DNA from: Paenibacillus pinistramenti | GTDB taxonomy: Bacteria > Bacillota > Bacilli > Paenibacillales > Paenibacillaceae | Direction: 5' to 3' | Length of the DNA stretch: 64,000 nucleotides | Assembly (NCBI RefSeq): GCF_005869875.1 | Contig: NZ_VAWG01000002.1 | Location: 372,001-436,000 of the forward strand | Shown here: positions 43,651 through 49,681 of the stretch, piece after piece | Numbering within the stretch: position 1 is the stretch's first letter | Layout: each line of letters opens with the position of its first letter | Program-made: the position numbers and the translations under genes | The notes under the pieces: generated by a model | What the model was told of the DNA's origin: nothing | Databases searched by the model: none | Seen by the model: only the letters and a program-made list of their open reading frames with translations

Positions 43651-44121
43651 TTATTTAATCGCTTTCAAATGCTGAATATGTACTCCAATATGTCCTATAC
43701 CAAGAAGGATATCGAATGCAATAAGCCAAATATTTTCCCCATAGATCCCCAATAACAAAAAAGCCATAACAGGCAGACTCGCAAGAGGGACTGGTATCCC
43801 ATATAAACTGCGATAAAAATTCCCTTTGGTATGCTCATTAGTAAAATATCTAATCCAACAAATTTCATAAAGTATCATTAACAGCAACGATGCTATTAGC
43901 CACAAACTCCAAGCTGATAACGCTGCAATGTTAAAATCATTAAACATCAACACGCTGGCTGTGCAGCCTACTTGTCCAATTCGTTCTAACAGTTGTAATA
44001 TTTTATTTTCATGAGTTGTTTCATTATCAATCGGTTGACTCTTACTCCAAATGATATTTGGAATAAATAACATGAATAAATAAATCAGACCTACATATGA
44101 GAAGCCTAAATGTCCTGACAT
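43651..44121 (-). CDS. Multi-pass membrane protein of unknown function
   Basis: A 156-residue protein with about four hydrophobic segments (near 7-24, 60-85, 118-135 and 136-150). GGAG lies 8-9 nt before ATG 44121. No family was recognised. It sits in the AT-rich array, directly followed by a repeat remnant, so it may be a cassette gene. Conserved-looking charged motif EICWIRYFTNEHTKGNFY faces the inside between helices. Confidence 0.65.
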   Translation of the reverse strand: MSGHLGFSYVGLIYLFMLFIPNIIWSKSQPIDNETTHENKILQLLERIGQVGCTASVLMFNDFNIAALSAWSLWLIASLLLMILYEICWIRYFTNEHTKGNFYRSLYGIPVPLASLPVMAFLLLGIYGENIWLIAFDILLGIGHIGVHIQHLKAIK

Positions 44122-44202
44122 ATATAATCTCCTCAATACATCACCGATTGTTCACATCTGTCTTTAAGCCAATCCTTCAAATCCACTTACATTAGTTCGT
44201 AT

Positions 44203-44559
44203 TCAAGTCTTTTCCAATTGCTCACTCAATTCTTCAATCCATCTCTTGTTTCCATTCATTTCTTTCATGCTCTTTAATAACCATAACTTGGATCTAATAT
44301 CATTGGTCTGATTCAAATATATTTTAAAATCATGTTCATCTTCTATTCTTGTACTGAGACTTTTAAATAGCAATTGCCACGCGGGGTTCACAATTGCATA
44401 TCCTGTGTCCTCTCGAAAAATACATATATCCATGTCTTTATGACTTCGAGTTATCTCATTTACATCCAAATCGATCGTCCAGCCACCGGCCACAAACCAT
44501 GGTTTATTATAATGTTTCATAAGGTCTGCAAGTGATTTGAACTCATTAGTGTGTATCAT
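44203..44559 (-). CDS. Shortened nucleotidyltransferase (aminoglycoside adenylyltransferase-like)
   Basis: A 118-residue protein. The start (KPWFVAGGWTIDLDVNE, RSHKDMDICIFRED) carries the Gly-Gly and Asp-x-Asp pattern of AadA-type nucleotidyltransferases, and the end (TRIEDEHDFKIYL) is a normal tail. Relatives are near 180-190 residues, so the central part appears to be deleted in frame. AGGAGGAG precedes the ATG. It starts 30 bp after an attC-like palindrome. Activity is doubtful. Confidence 0.65.
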   Translation of the reverse strand: MIHTNEFKSLADLMKHYNKPWFVAGGWTIDLDVNEITRSHKDMDICIFREDTGYAIVNPAWQLLFKSLSTRIEDEHDFKIYLNQTNDIRSKLWLLKSMKEMNGNKRWIEELSEQLEKT

Positions 44560-44589
44560 TCACTCCTCCTGACTCCTTGGCTTCCAGAA

Positions 44590-44640
44590 CGTTAAGCCCT
44601 GCGGCTGGCTTTCATACCAGATCATAAGGGTGTGTTAACG
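44590..44640. repeat. Short attC-like palindrome R5
   Basis: CGTTAA-g-CCCT-gcgg-CTGG pairs with CCAG, AGGG and TTAACG in the same order, giving a 51-bp interrupted hairpin with unpaired spacers. Its sequence differs from the long repeats. It lies 5 bp after the stop of one gene fragment and 30 bp before the next gene, as attC sites do. Confidence 0.5.
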
Positions 44641-44645
44641 GATCG

Positions 44646-44726
44646 TCACAAATTCAGCAAGTCCAAATCAGCTAAGATATTTACAGCATGAGTTTTCCTT
44701 TGCTCGGCACGCTCAAGAATATCCAT
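44646..44726 (-). pseudogene. Gene fragment, N-terminus of a nucleotidyltransferase-like protein
   Basis: A strong AGGAG site precedes a 26-codon frame (MDILERAEQRKTHAVNILAD, then LDLLNL and TGA). The start resembles longer Bacillales proteins of an uncharacterised nucleotidyltransferase-like group, but the rest is missing. The frame stops 5 bp from palindrome R5, so the deletion seems to have joined the gene front to the cassette boundary. Confidence 0.6.
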
Positions 44727-44741
44727 ATGTTTTTATCTCCT

Positions 44742-44814
44742 CATCAAGAACGGTTTTGTCCCCATCCCGATTAATGTCAGTGCCTTATATAGTGGCGGTT
44801 CAAGCTGTTAGATG
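44742..44814. repeat. Possible attC-like site R9
   Basis: On the minus strand CATCTAAC at 44814-44807 matches the attC R'' consensus RYYYAAC exactly, and AGCTTGAACCGCC follows, similar to classical attC arms. The far end, GTTCTTGATG, keeps GTT and GATG but has extra bases. It lies between a HIT-like pseudogene and the next gene fragment. Confidence 0.4.
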
Positions 44815-45093
44815 AAGTTACTCTGTATGCCTTTACAAAGTCCTTCACACCTTCCTTTAATTTATTTATTCCTTCAATTACGCTATTCATATTGTCTTCT
44901 GTGTTCATATGCATTTCCCGAATTTCTTCATCCATTCATATCTTGGGACCATCCATAAATGAAAGTGATGGCTTGTGTCTTCATTATAAAAATAATAGAC
45001 CTTCTCAATCCCCAATCGATTTCTTTGTTCATTTCTAATCTTATGGATTAACGAAATATACTCGATTTGCTCTTCCCTTGATAATTCATCCAT
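44777..45093 (-). pseudogene. HIT-like hydrolase pseudogene
   Basis: The first frame (45093-44905) gives EEQIEYISLIHKIRNEQRNR and DTSHHFHLWMVPRYEWMKKF, a HIT-superfamily core with its H-x-H near the active site, but lacks the usual 40-50 residue front. It stops at TGA 44905. A second frame from 44908 (NTEDNMNSVIEGINKLKEGV) continues like the natural end. So the gene has lost its beginning and has a frameshift. It probably derives from a diadenosine tetraphosphate hydrolase-like protein. Confidence 0.65.
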
Positions 45094-45218
45094 ACAGTAA
45101 AAATGCCTTATTGAAGCTATTATGACTAGCCCTCTAATTGGATAAGCTACATCATTTCATCTGACAGCCTGTATGATTATACAGTCTTCTTAATTATTCG
45201 AGCAGAAGTACCCGGCTT

Positions 45219-45863
45219 TTATGAAACTACCTTCATAATATCCTCTAATTTATTGATGTAATAGGTGCAATTAGCTTTACTTAATTCTCCCTCACTTCCA
45301 TAACCATAACCTGCACCAATAGAGTCAATGCCATTATTATGTGCGCCTACAATATCGTGCTTCCTGTCACCGATCATGATCACATTATCTTTTTCAAGGT
45401 TGTTGTTCTTTAAAATGTAAGCAATAATATCCGTCTTGTCAGCCATTGTCCCGTCAAGATTGCTACCGACAACTAATTCAAAATAGTGATCAATCTCAAA
45501 ATACTTCAGTATTTGTTCAGCAAAAACAGCGGGTTTTGATGTAGCCACATACAGAATGAAACCATAGGTTTGTAACTGGTCTAATAGCTCTTTCATCCCG
45601 GGATACAGTTCATTCTCGAACATTCCGTATTCCTTAAAATATTCTCTATAATATTCAACTGCTTGACTTGCTCGTTCCTCAGAGAACAAGTAAAGTTCCA
45701 TAAACGAGTTCTTAAGTGGAGGACCGATAAAGGGTTCTAACTTATCAAGGTCATTTTCTAAAATACCCATCTTGTTCAATGCATACTGTACAGATTTGGT
45801 TATTCCTATCTTGGGGTCAGAAATAGTCCCATCAAGATCAAATAAAACGTGCTTGTACTTCTT
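45219..45863 (-). pseudogene. HAD phosphatase (Gph-like) that has lost its start codon
   Basis: The reading frame is intact for about 215 codons and includes all HAD motifs: KHVLFDLDGTISDPK (nucleophile Asp), YVATSKP, the Lys in MADKTD, and VIMIGDRKHDIVGA. It resembles phosphoglycolate phosphatase-like enzymes. But the codon where Met is expected, right before YKHVLF, reads AAG (45863-45861), with an in-frame TAA at 45869. The first usable start (TTG 45779) would omit the catalytic Asp. One base change, or a sequencing error, would explain it. Confidence 0.75.
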
Positions 45864-45924
45864 GCTTTACCTGCTTTCTATTAGTGGTTTCGAGTATTCC
45901 TGCTAATCTGCTTGCTTACACGAA

Positions 45925-46376
45925 TCACTTTGTATTCGGCTTAGGAAGTCTCTGTCTTAGCCATCTGATTTGTCCCCGATGATTTATTTCATCCTCAAAT
46001 ACATGAAACCAAATGAAATAATGATTTGAAGGCAGCCCAGACCATTCTCGCTCTTCATACAACCAAGTATCATTTTTTTGTCCAAATTCTTTCAGCGTTC
46101 TAGCACGGACTTGTTCAAGCTTGTTCAAATAATAATCGAGCGAATTCCCTCTAATTTCATTCCGTCCCTTATCACCTAGTTCATATGCTGCAAGCCATTC
46201 TTTTAATTCTTTATCATTTGGTTGTCTATTATCAAAAATCTCAATTTGAAATCCGATCTCCACTGCAGCTAAATGTAACAGCAAGGCACCTATCGAATTA
46301 CTTTGTGAATCTTGTAAATAATCAAGTTCTTCAATAGATAATCCTTGTACTGCATTAATGGTTGTATATCTTGCGT
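45925..46376 (-). pseudogene. DinB-family protein lacking its N-terminus
   Basis: An open frame of about 150 codons encodes a DinB domain (SNSIGALLLHLAAVEIGFQI, then the metal-binding HVFEDEINHRGQIRWLRQRL end). No start codon with a ribosome site exists; the front of about 20-40 residues seems replaced by the truncated boundary repeat R6 at 46380. A TTG at 46284 would give only 119 residues without the first metal ligand region. Confidence 0.7.
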
Positions 46377-46379
46377 GCG

Positions 46380-46467
46380 GGTGTTTACGCCTGATTCCCT
46401 CTTCCTAGCCAATCCTATCGGGCGGACCTAGGGGCTGCCAGGCTCCGAGACGTGGATATGATGTTAT
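46380..46467. repeat. Truncated cassette-boundary repeat R6
   Basis: Right half of the repeat, ending ACGTGGATATGATGTTAT, which corresponds to CGTGAATATAGTGTTAT and CGTAGATACGATGTTAT of full copies. The left half is missing where the DinB fragment begins. The 46468-46592 interval to the next repeat holds a ribosome site and a few codons (GTG start, FLYIDLL, stop) that look like a remnant gene. Confidence 0.65.
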
Positions 46468-46592
46468 ATTGACCTATTTGTTCCCAATCCTTTGCCTGTT
46501 TCAGATCGCTTCATAACAAATCTATGTATAAAAACACAATTTCACCTCGGATTTTTGTCTATTAGTACTTGAAGAATTGCATATGATTTCAA

Positions 46593-46734
46593 ATAACTTT
46601 CTTGCATTCACGAAACGACCCAGCCTTAAATAGCTCTTCTCTTAGGCTGGGTCGTTTGTTGTCCGAGCTGCTTCCATGATTATACATTCAGACAAACAAG
46701 GAGCAATAGCCCCGCTGCGTAAATACTGTGTTGG
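46593..46734. repeat. Cassette-boundary repeat R10
   Basis: A 142-bp copy: ATAACTTTCTTGCATTCACG at the left, GCGTAAATACTGTGTTGG at the right. Inside are arm A (CAGCCTTAA/TTAGGCTG, extended by GACC/GGTC), arm B (TTGTTGTC/GACAAACAA with one bulge) and arm C (GGAGC-AATA-GCCCC). The stop codon of the kinase gene lies at its right edge, and TTATGAGA there is the complement of TCTCATAA at the left edge of the copy at 47322. Confidence 0.8.
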
Positions 46735-46735
46735 T

Positions 46736-47281
46736 TTATGAGATGTTCTCGCCTTCTCTGAAATAACCCTCACCAATTTTCCTTACCTTATCAAGAAGCC
46801 TTCTTACCTGCTTTGGCGATTTTAAAACTATAATTTTCTTATCTTGATATTCCATTAGCTTTTCCATAATCCCTGGTATTTTTGTCTTCTTAAAACTCCA
46901 CACCCACTTTAAAAACTCAAGGTCTAAACTCTCAGGACAATTTTTATTTAGATCTGGTCTTGTCTTACCGTGATACATGATTCTTCTTTTAATTACCCTA
47001 TAAACAGTTATCCATCTTGAAAAATCTAAGAGTATAATTACATCCGCTTGTTTCATTCTTATATCATGTGTTCTGCCATAGTTTCCATCAATAATCCACG
47101 ATTCTTCCTGCACAAGTTTTTCTTGAAAATTATCCCATTCATTATTTGGTGTTGGTATCCATCCAGGTTTCCAATAGTAAGCATCTAAATGGTGTACAGG
47201 AAAGTTCAATACTCCTCCAAGTTGTCTTGCAAAAGTGGATTTACCTGCTCCACCAGACCCAATGATCATAATTCGCTTCAT
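46736..47281 (-). CDS. P-loop kinase, adenylate kinase-related (FlaR-like) cassette gene
   Basis: A 181-residue P-loop protein (GSGGAGKSTFARQLG, residues 7-21) with HHLDAYYWKPGW and SWIIDGNYGRTHDIRMKQAD, as in the group often annotated as DNA topology modulation protein FlaR or AAA family ATPase. It resembles small nucleotide kinases; the substrate is unknown. The gene occupies one complete cassette: it begins 41 bp inside repeat R2 and its TAA is at the edge of R10. It is intact. Confidence 0.85.
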   Translation of the reverse strand: MKRIMIIGSGGAGKSTFARQLGGVLNFPVHHLDAYYWKPGWIPTPNNEWDNFQEKLVQEESWIIDGNYGRTHDIRMKQADVIILLDFSRWITVYRVIKRRIMYHGKTRPDLNKNCPESLDLEFLKWVWSFKKTKIPGIMEKLMEYQDKKIIVLKSPKQVRRLLDKVRKIGEGYFREGENIS

Positions 47282-47321
47282 CGAAACTTCTCCTATTTAA
47301 ATTGTTTTGCGAGAATTTCTC

Positions 47322-47480
47322 ATAACGTTCGTGTATCTACGAACCCGAGAGGCTTAAAGGAGCGACAGCGACTGGGTCCAACGGACTTAGCCTCGCAGGG
47401 TTGTGAGCTGACTCAGCTTCTCTGCCTCCACTTCTCGCGAGCCAAGAGCCAAACGGCCCTCTGCGTAGATACGATGTTAT
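47322..47480. repeat. Cassette-boundary repeat R2
   Basis: A 159-bp imperfect palindrome. Outer helix: ATAAC with GTTAT, then TATCTACG (47334-47341) with CGTAGATA (47464-47471), with 7 unpaired bases on one side and 4 on the other. Inner arms: AGGCTTAA/TTAGCCT, GGTTGTGAG with CTCGCGAGCC (one bulge), and GCC-AAAC-GGC. A CCAAGAGCC segment follows the second arm as in the other copies. Confidence 0.85.
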
Positions 47481-47562
47481 CTGATGGAGTTGCCCCCTTT
47501 GAAACTCTTTCAATATAAGTTAGCATAGCTTTTCAAAATTGTTTTTATGTTCATTTAATGCT

Positions 47563-47591
47563 TTGATACATCTTTTCAGATATGGTAGTAT
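47563..47591 (+). promoter_or_regulatory. Promoter candidate for the antitoxin RNA
   Basis: TTGATA (47563-47568), 17 bp, TAGTAT (47586-47591) with an extended TGG just before the -10. It points toward the 3' end of the toxin gene. Confidence 0.5.
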
Positions 47592-47597
47592 ATATTA

Positions 47598-47720
47598 AAT
47601 AAAGACCAAGTGCGCTAACACTTGGTCAGTACAATTGGCTTGGATGGTTATCCCTTCTAGGTCATATAAGGATTAAAACCCACCTTCGGCTTCCAATCTT
47701 AGGGTGGGTTTTACTTTTTC
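47598..47720 (+). ncRNA. Putative antisense antitoxin RNA of a type I toxin-antitoxin pair
   Basis: The predicted transcript begins near 47598, folds a perfect 9-bp hairpin (GACCAAGTG, 6-nt loop, CACTTGGTC at 47604-47627) and ends at the terminator it shares with the toxin mRNA, so the two RNAs overlap tail to tail. This is the arrangement of txpA/RatA and bsrG/SR4 in B. subtilis. The start site is inferred from the promoter only. Confidence 0.5.
47675..47712. terminator. Bidirectional terminator shared by toxin and antitoxin
   Basis: AAAACCCACC pairs with GGTGGGTTTT. TTTTACTTTTTC continues on the plus strand and TTTTAATCC on the minus strand. Confidence 0.85.
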
Positions 47721-47806
47721 TTGTTGTTATTATTGATGTATGTTAAAAGAGCAAGAATGAACGTTCCAAATAGGAACATAATCGTTAATGCATCTTTCAC
47801 TTCCAT
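47711..47806 (-). CDS. Putative holin-like type I toxin (31 residues)
   Basis: A tiny gene with a very strong AAAGGAGGTG site 5 nt before ATG 47806. The product starts MEVKDALTIMFLFGTFILAL and ends in a basic NNNNKKK tail: one membrane helix and a positive end. This is the look of the Firmicutes holin-like toxin family (TxpA/Hol-Tox type). It is the only gene in its cassette. An antisense RNA and shared terminator are positioned as in known type I systems. Confidence 0.75.
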   Translation of the reverse strand: MEVKDALTIMFLFGTFILALLTYINNNNKKK

Positions 47807-47959
47807 GGCTTCACCTCCTTTCGAAGGGAAACCATGCCCACCCAAGATTCAATTGTAGTTATACTTTACCTCCAATCATATCTGCGTACAAGTGTTCTTA
47901 TAATAACTTTGATCTTATGATTATAAATATGGTCTTAATACAATCTGCAGCTCTTTCAG

Positions 47960-48120
47960 ATAACGTTCTTGTATTCACGAACCCGAGAGGCTTAAGGCGA
48001 CCATCGGGAGCCGGGTCGAAGACTTAGCCTCGCAGGAGTCGTCTGGCTGAATCCGCTTCCACGCTTCTTAACTTCGGTCCAGACCAAGGGCGAATGCCCG
48101 CCGCGTGAATATAGTGTTAT
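47960..48120. repeat. Cassette-boundary repeat R3
   Basis: A 161-bp copy. Outer helix ATAAC/GTTAT and TATTCACG (47972-47979) with CGTGAATA (48104-48111). Arm A: GAGGCTTAAG/CTTAGCCTC enclosing CGACC/GGTCG. Arm B: GTCTGG/CCAGAC. Arm C: GGGC-GAAT-GCCC. TCAGATAAC at its left edge is the exact complement of GTTATCTGA at the right edge of R2. Confidence 0.85.
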
Positions 48121-48194
48121 GCGTTGTTATTGCCCTCATCGAATTAGCATCACACTATCCTTGAACTTGTTCTTATAATCTTCTCGTTCCTTAT

Positions 48195-48494
48195 CTATTT
48201 ACTCACGTACCTCTTGTTATTTACCCAGACCTTATAAATCATAGTTCCATCTATTAACTCATCATCGCAATACACATCATGTCTATATTCATGAATTGTA
48301 TTTGATCTAATCAGTTCAAAAAGCAAGGCGTATGCTAGCTTAGGATCCTTACTTCTGTATCCGTCATAATTGTATCCAATTTCATTATATGCTTCACTAT
48401 AAACCCATTCATGTGCTTCTCTAATGGTTTCAAACTCTTTGTGCTCATCAAACCAAGTTATTGATTCTTCATGATCCATATTGTTAAAAGGCAT
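48195..48494 (-). CDS. Hypothetical cassette protein (99 residues)
   Basis: An acidic soluble protein rich in Tyr, Glu and Asp (ESITWFDEHKEFETIREAHE, EYRHDVYCDDELIDG). It has no membrane segment and no family I recognise. The ribosome site before ATG 48494 is weak (GAAGTGATTGATGG). The gene lies alone between boundary repeats R3 and R4, so it is the cargo of a complete cassette. Reading-frame quality suggests a real protein. Confidence 0.65.
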   Translation of the reverse strand: MPFNNMDHEESITWFDEHKEFETIREAHEWVYSEAYNEIGYNYDGYRSKDPKLAYALLFELIRSNTIHEYRHDVYCDDELIDGTMIYKVWVNNKRYVSK

Positions 48495-48548
48495 CCATCA
48501 ATCACTTCTTTCATGTTTTTATACCATGTTTTTTAGCAATAATTACGC

Positions 48549-48712
48549 ATAACGTTCGTGTATCCACGACGTCCCACCGACTTAAGGCTCCGTCAGGAGC
48601 CGGCCGCGATGCGGTTAGTCGATGCGGCTGTGTCCGGCTGATTACGTTTTCTAGCTTTTTCACTTCTGCCGGACCAAGAACCGTATGGCCCGATGCGTGA
48701 CTACGATGTTAC
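48549..48712. repeat. Cassette-boundary repeat R4
   Basis: A 164-bp copy. Outer arms TATCCACG and CGTGACTA (6 of 8 paired) between ATAAC and GTTAC. Arm A: CGACTTAA/TTAGTCG enclosing a perfect GGCTCC-GTCA-GGAGCC hairpin. Arm B: GTCCGGC/GCCGGAC. CGCATAAC at its left edge is the exact complement of GTTATGCG at the right edge of R3. Confidence 0.85.
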
Positions 48713-48923
48713 ACGCTGCCCCGGCTTCTTCGAATTAACTTATATTAGTTTGTGTTATTTGGTTTTAGCTTTTGTAATTTATCGTATTTATAGGTTTCGT
48801 AGGTCTTGCAGCTTTGTGGGATTTATAATGCTCTTGGTGTATTTTATTTTTAGTTCCCGCAGTGAACTCTTTTCTGCTTACTTCTTATTAATCTATTCAT
48901 TAACTTCATTGGGTTGCGTATAA
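48693..48923 (+). CDS. Possible small hydrophobic cassette ORF
   Basis: A 76-codon plus-strand frame spans the whole interval between R4 and remnant R7. It would encode a protein with two or three membrane helices (TYISLCYLVLAFVIYRIYRF, SAYFLLIYSLTSL). Its TAA lies in the TATAAC end of R7 and its ATG inside the right arm of R4. No clear ribosome site is seen and it opposes the direction of other cassette genes, so it may be chance from T-rich sequence. Confidence 0.3.
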   Translation: MRDYDVTRCPGFFELTYISLCYLVLAFVIYRIYRFRRSCSFVGFIMLLVYFIFSSRSELFSAYFLLIYSLTSLGCV

Positions 48924-48948
48924 CATTCTTATTAGCGATTCCCGCGTT
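48916..48948. repeat. Cassette-boundary repeat remnant R7
   Basis: GCGTATAACATTCTTATTAG and CGATTCCCG match the left arm of the full repeats. GCGTATAAC is the complement of GTTACACGC at the right edge of R4 except for one base. The remainder of a repeat is not visible beyond it. Confidence 0.55.
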
Positions 48949-49028
48949 TCCATTACTTCTCCAATCCCACTTCCATTTCCTTCTATTTTCCCTTCCAACG
49001 TCTTTTAACCGTCCAACCAGGCCAACTC

Positions 49029-49523
49029 TCAGTACGCTGTCTTTACATCTTGAATGCCTCCCCTGAACTGCTCCATTCCATCAACCATGCTGCTGATTTC
49101 ATCTACTGTTGCCGTTTCCGGAGAAATATCAAATGCCCGCAGCACTAAATTTTGGGATACCCTGAGGGAATAAAATTTATCCTGTTCGGATTTATTGTTA
49201 AGTAATGCAATTCTTCCGTATTGGTTAAGAATATTTTTAAAATCTTGAACCGAGCATGCAATAGTCAGCCTTTCACTTTCAACAATTTTATGATCAGAAA
49301 TCACTCCCTTTAACTTATCCATCAGCGTTAGGGTTTGGCTGTCTATAGACTCGACTGTATCGGTTTGTAATTGTTCTATCTCGTCAATTAAATTATTTTT
49401 CTGCATGTATTCGGACATTGCTAATAGGCCAAAAAGGATCGCTAAGCCTAGACAGCTAACATTAAATGCTGTGAATTTAATTGAACTCACCTCACTATTT
49501 TCAGTTGTGTTATGTATAGACAT
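49029..49523 (-). CDS. Hypothetical protein with one membrane segment and coiled coil
   Basis: A 164-residue protein: a short N-terminus, one membrane helix (NVSCLGLAILFGLLAMSEYM, about 20-40), then a mostly helical soluble part (EIEQLQTDTVESIDSQTLTL) that may form a coiled coil. No family was recognised. The topology suggests an outside or periplasm-like domain. No ribosome site of note is visible before ATG 49523. It lies at the edge of the cassette array, so ownership is unclear. Confidence 0.55.
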   Translation of the reverse strand: MSIHNTTENSEVSSIKFTAFNVSCLGLAILFGLLAMSEYMQKNNLIDEIEQLQTDTVESIDSQTLTLMDKLKGVISDHKIVESERLTIACSVQDFKNILNQYGRIALLNNKSEQDKFYSLRVSQNLVLRAFDISPETATVDEISSMVDGMEQFRGGIQDVKTAY

Positions 49524-49612
49524 TATTGGGATAACAAGAGCACTTTAACCGGTTAATTCTCAAACTTTAAGTAAAATAACTCGTAAATTGCGTATATCCC
49601 CTTACTGCAGTC

Positions 49613-49655
49613 AATAAAAAAGGCCCCCGTTCTTAAACAAGAACGAGCAGCCTTC
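49613..49655 (-). terminator. Terminator of the FUSC-type gene
   Basis: On the minus strand AAGGC and CGTTCTT pair with AAGAACG and GCCTT around a GTTT loop, followed by TTTTTTATT. Confidence 0.88.
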
Positions 49656-49681
49656 CAATGCTTCCGTATCGGATCGGATCA

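Larger units (their letters stand above)
43386..48948. mobile_element. attC-like gene cassette array without integrase
   Basis: This AT-rich segment contains single small genes separated by related imperfect palindromes of 142-164 bp (nearly complete at 46593, 47322, 47960 and 48549; remnants at 43386, 43602, 46380 and 48916). The intervals between copies carry the reverse complement of one another's end sequence, as expected of cassettes inserted at attC sites by an integron integrase. Gene types (kinase, DinB, toxin, hypothetical, acetyltransferase neighbours) fit cassette content. No tyrosine recombinase is encoded in the window. Other readings, such as a family of MITEs, are discussed in the findings. 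Confidence 0.6.

Noticed and set aside
47788-48027. Plus-strand ORF of 79 codons over the toxin gene
   Set aside because: It crosses the toxin ribosome site and the repeat R3 in antisense and has no ribosome site of its own.
46593-48712. Boundary repeats as ordinary MITEs with terminal inverted repeats
   Set aside because: MITE ends are normally constant with target duplications directly outside each copy. Here the ends vary between copies, change in pairs to keep the helix, and match across the gene rather than across the repeat. It remains the main alternative and is not fully excluded.
43386-48948. CRISPR array or group II intron
   Set aside because: The repeats are long, palindromic and hundreds of bases apart, with genes as spacers and no cas genes; no intron domain V or reverse transcriptase is seen.
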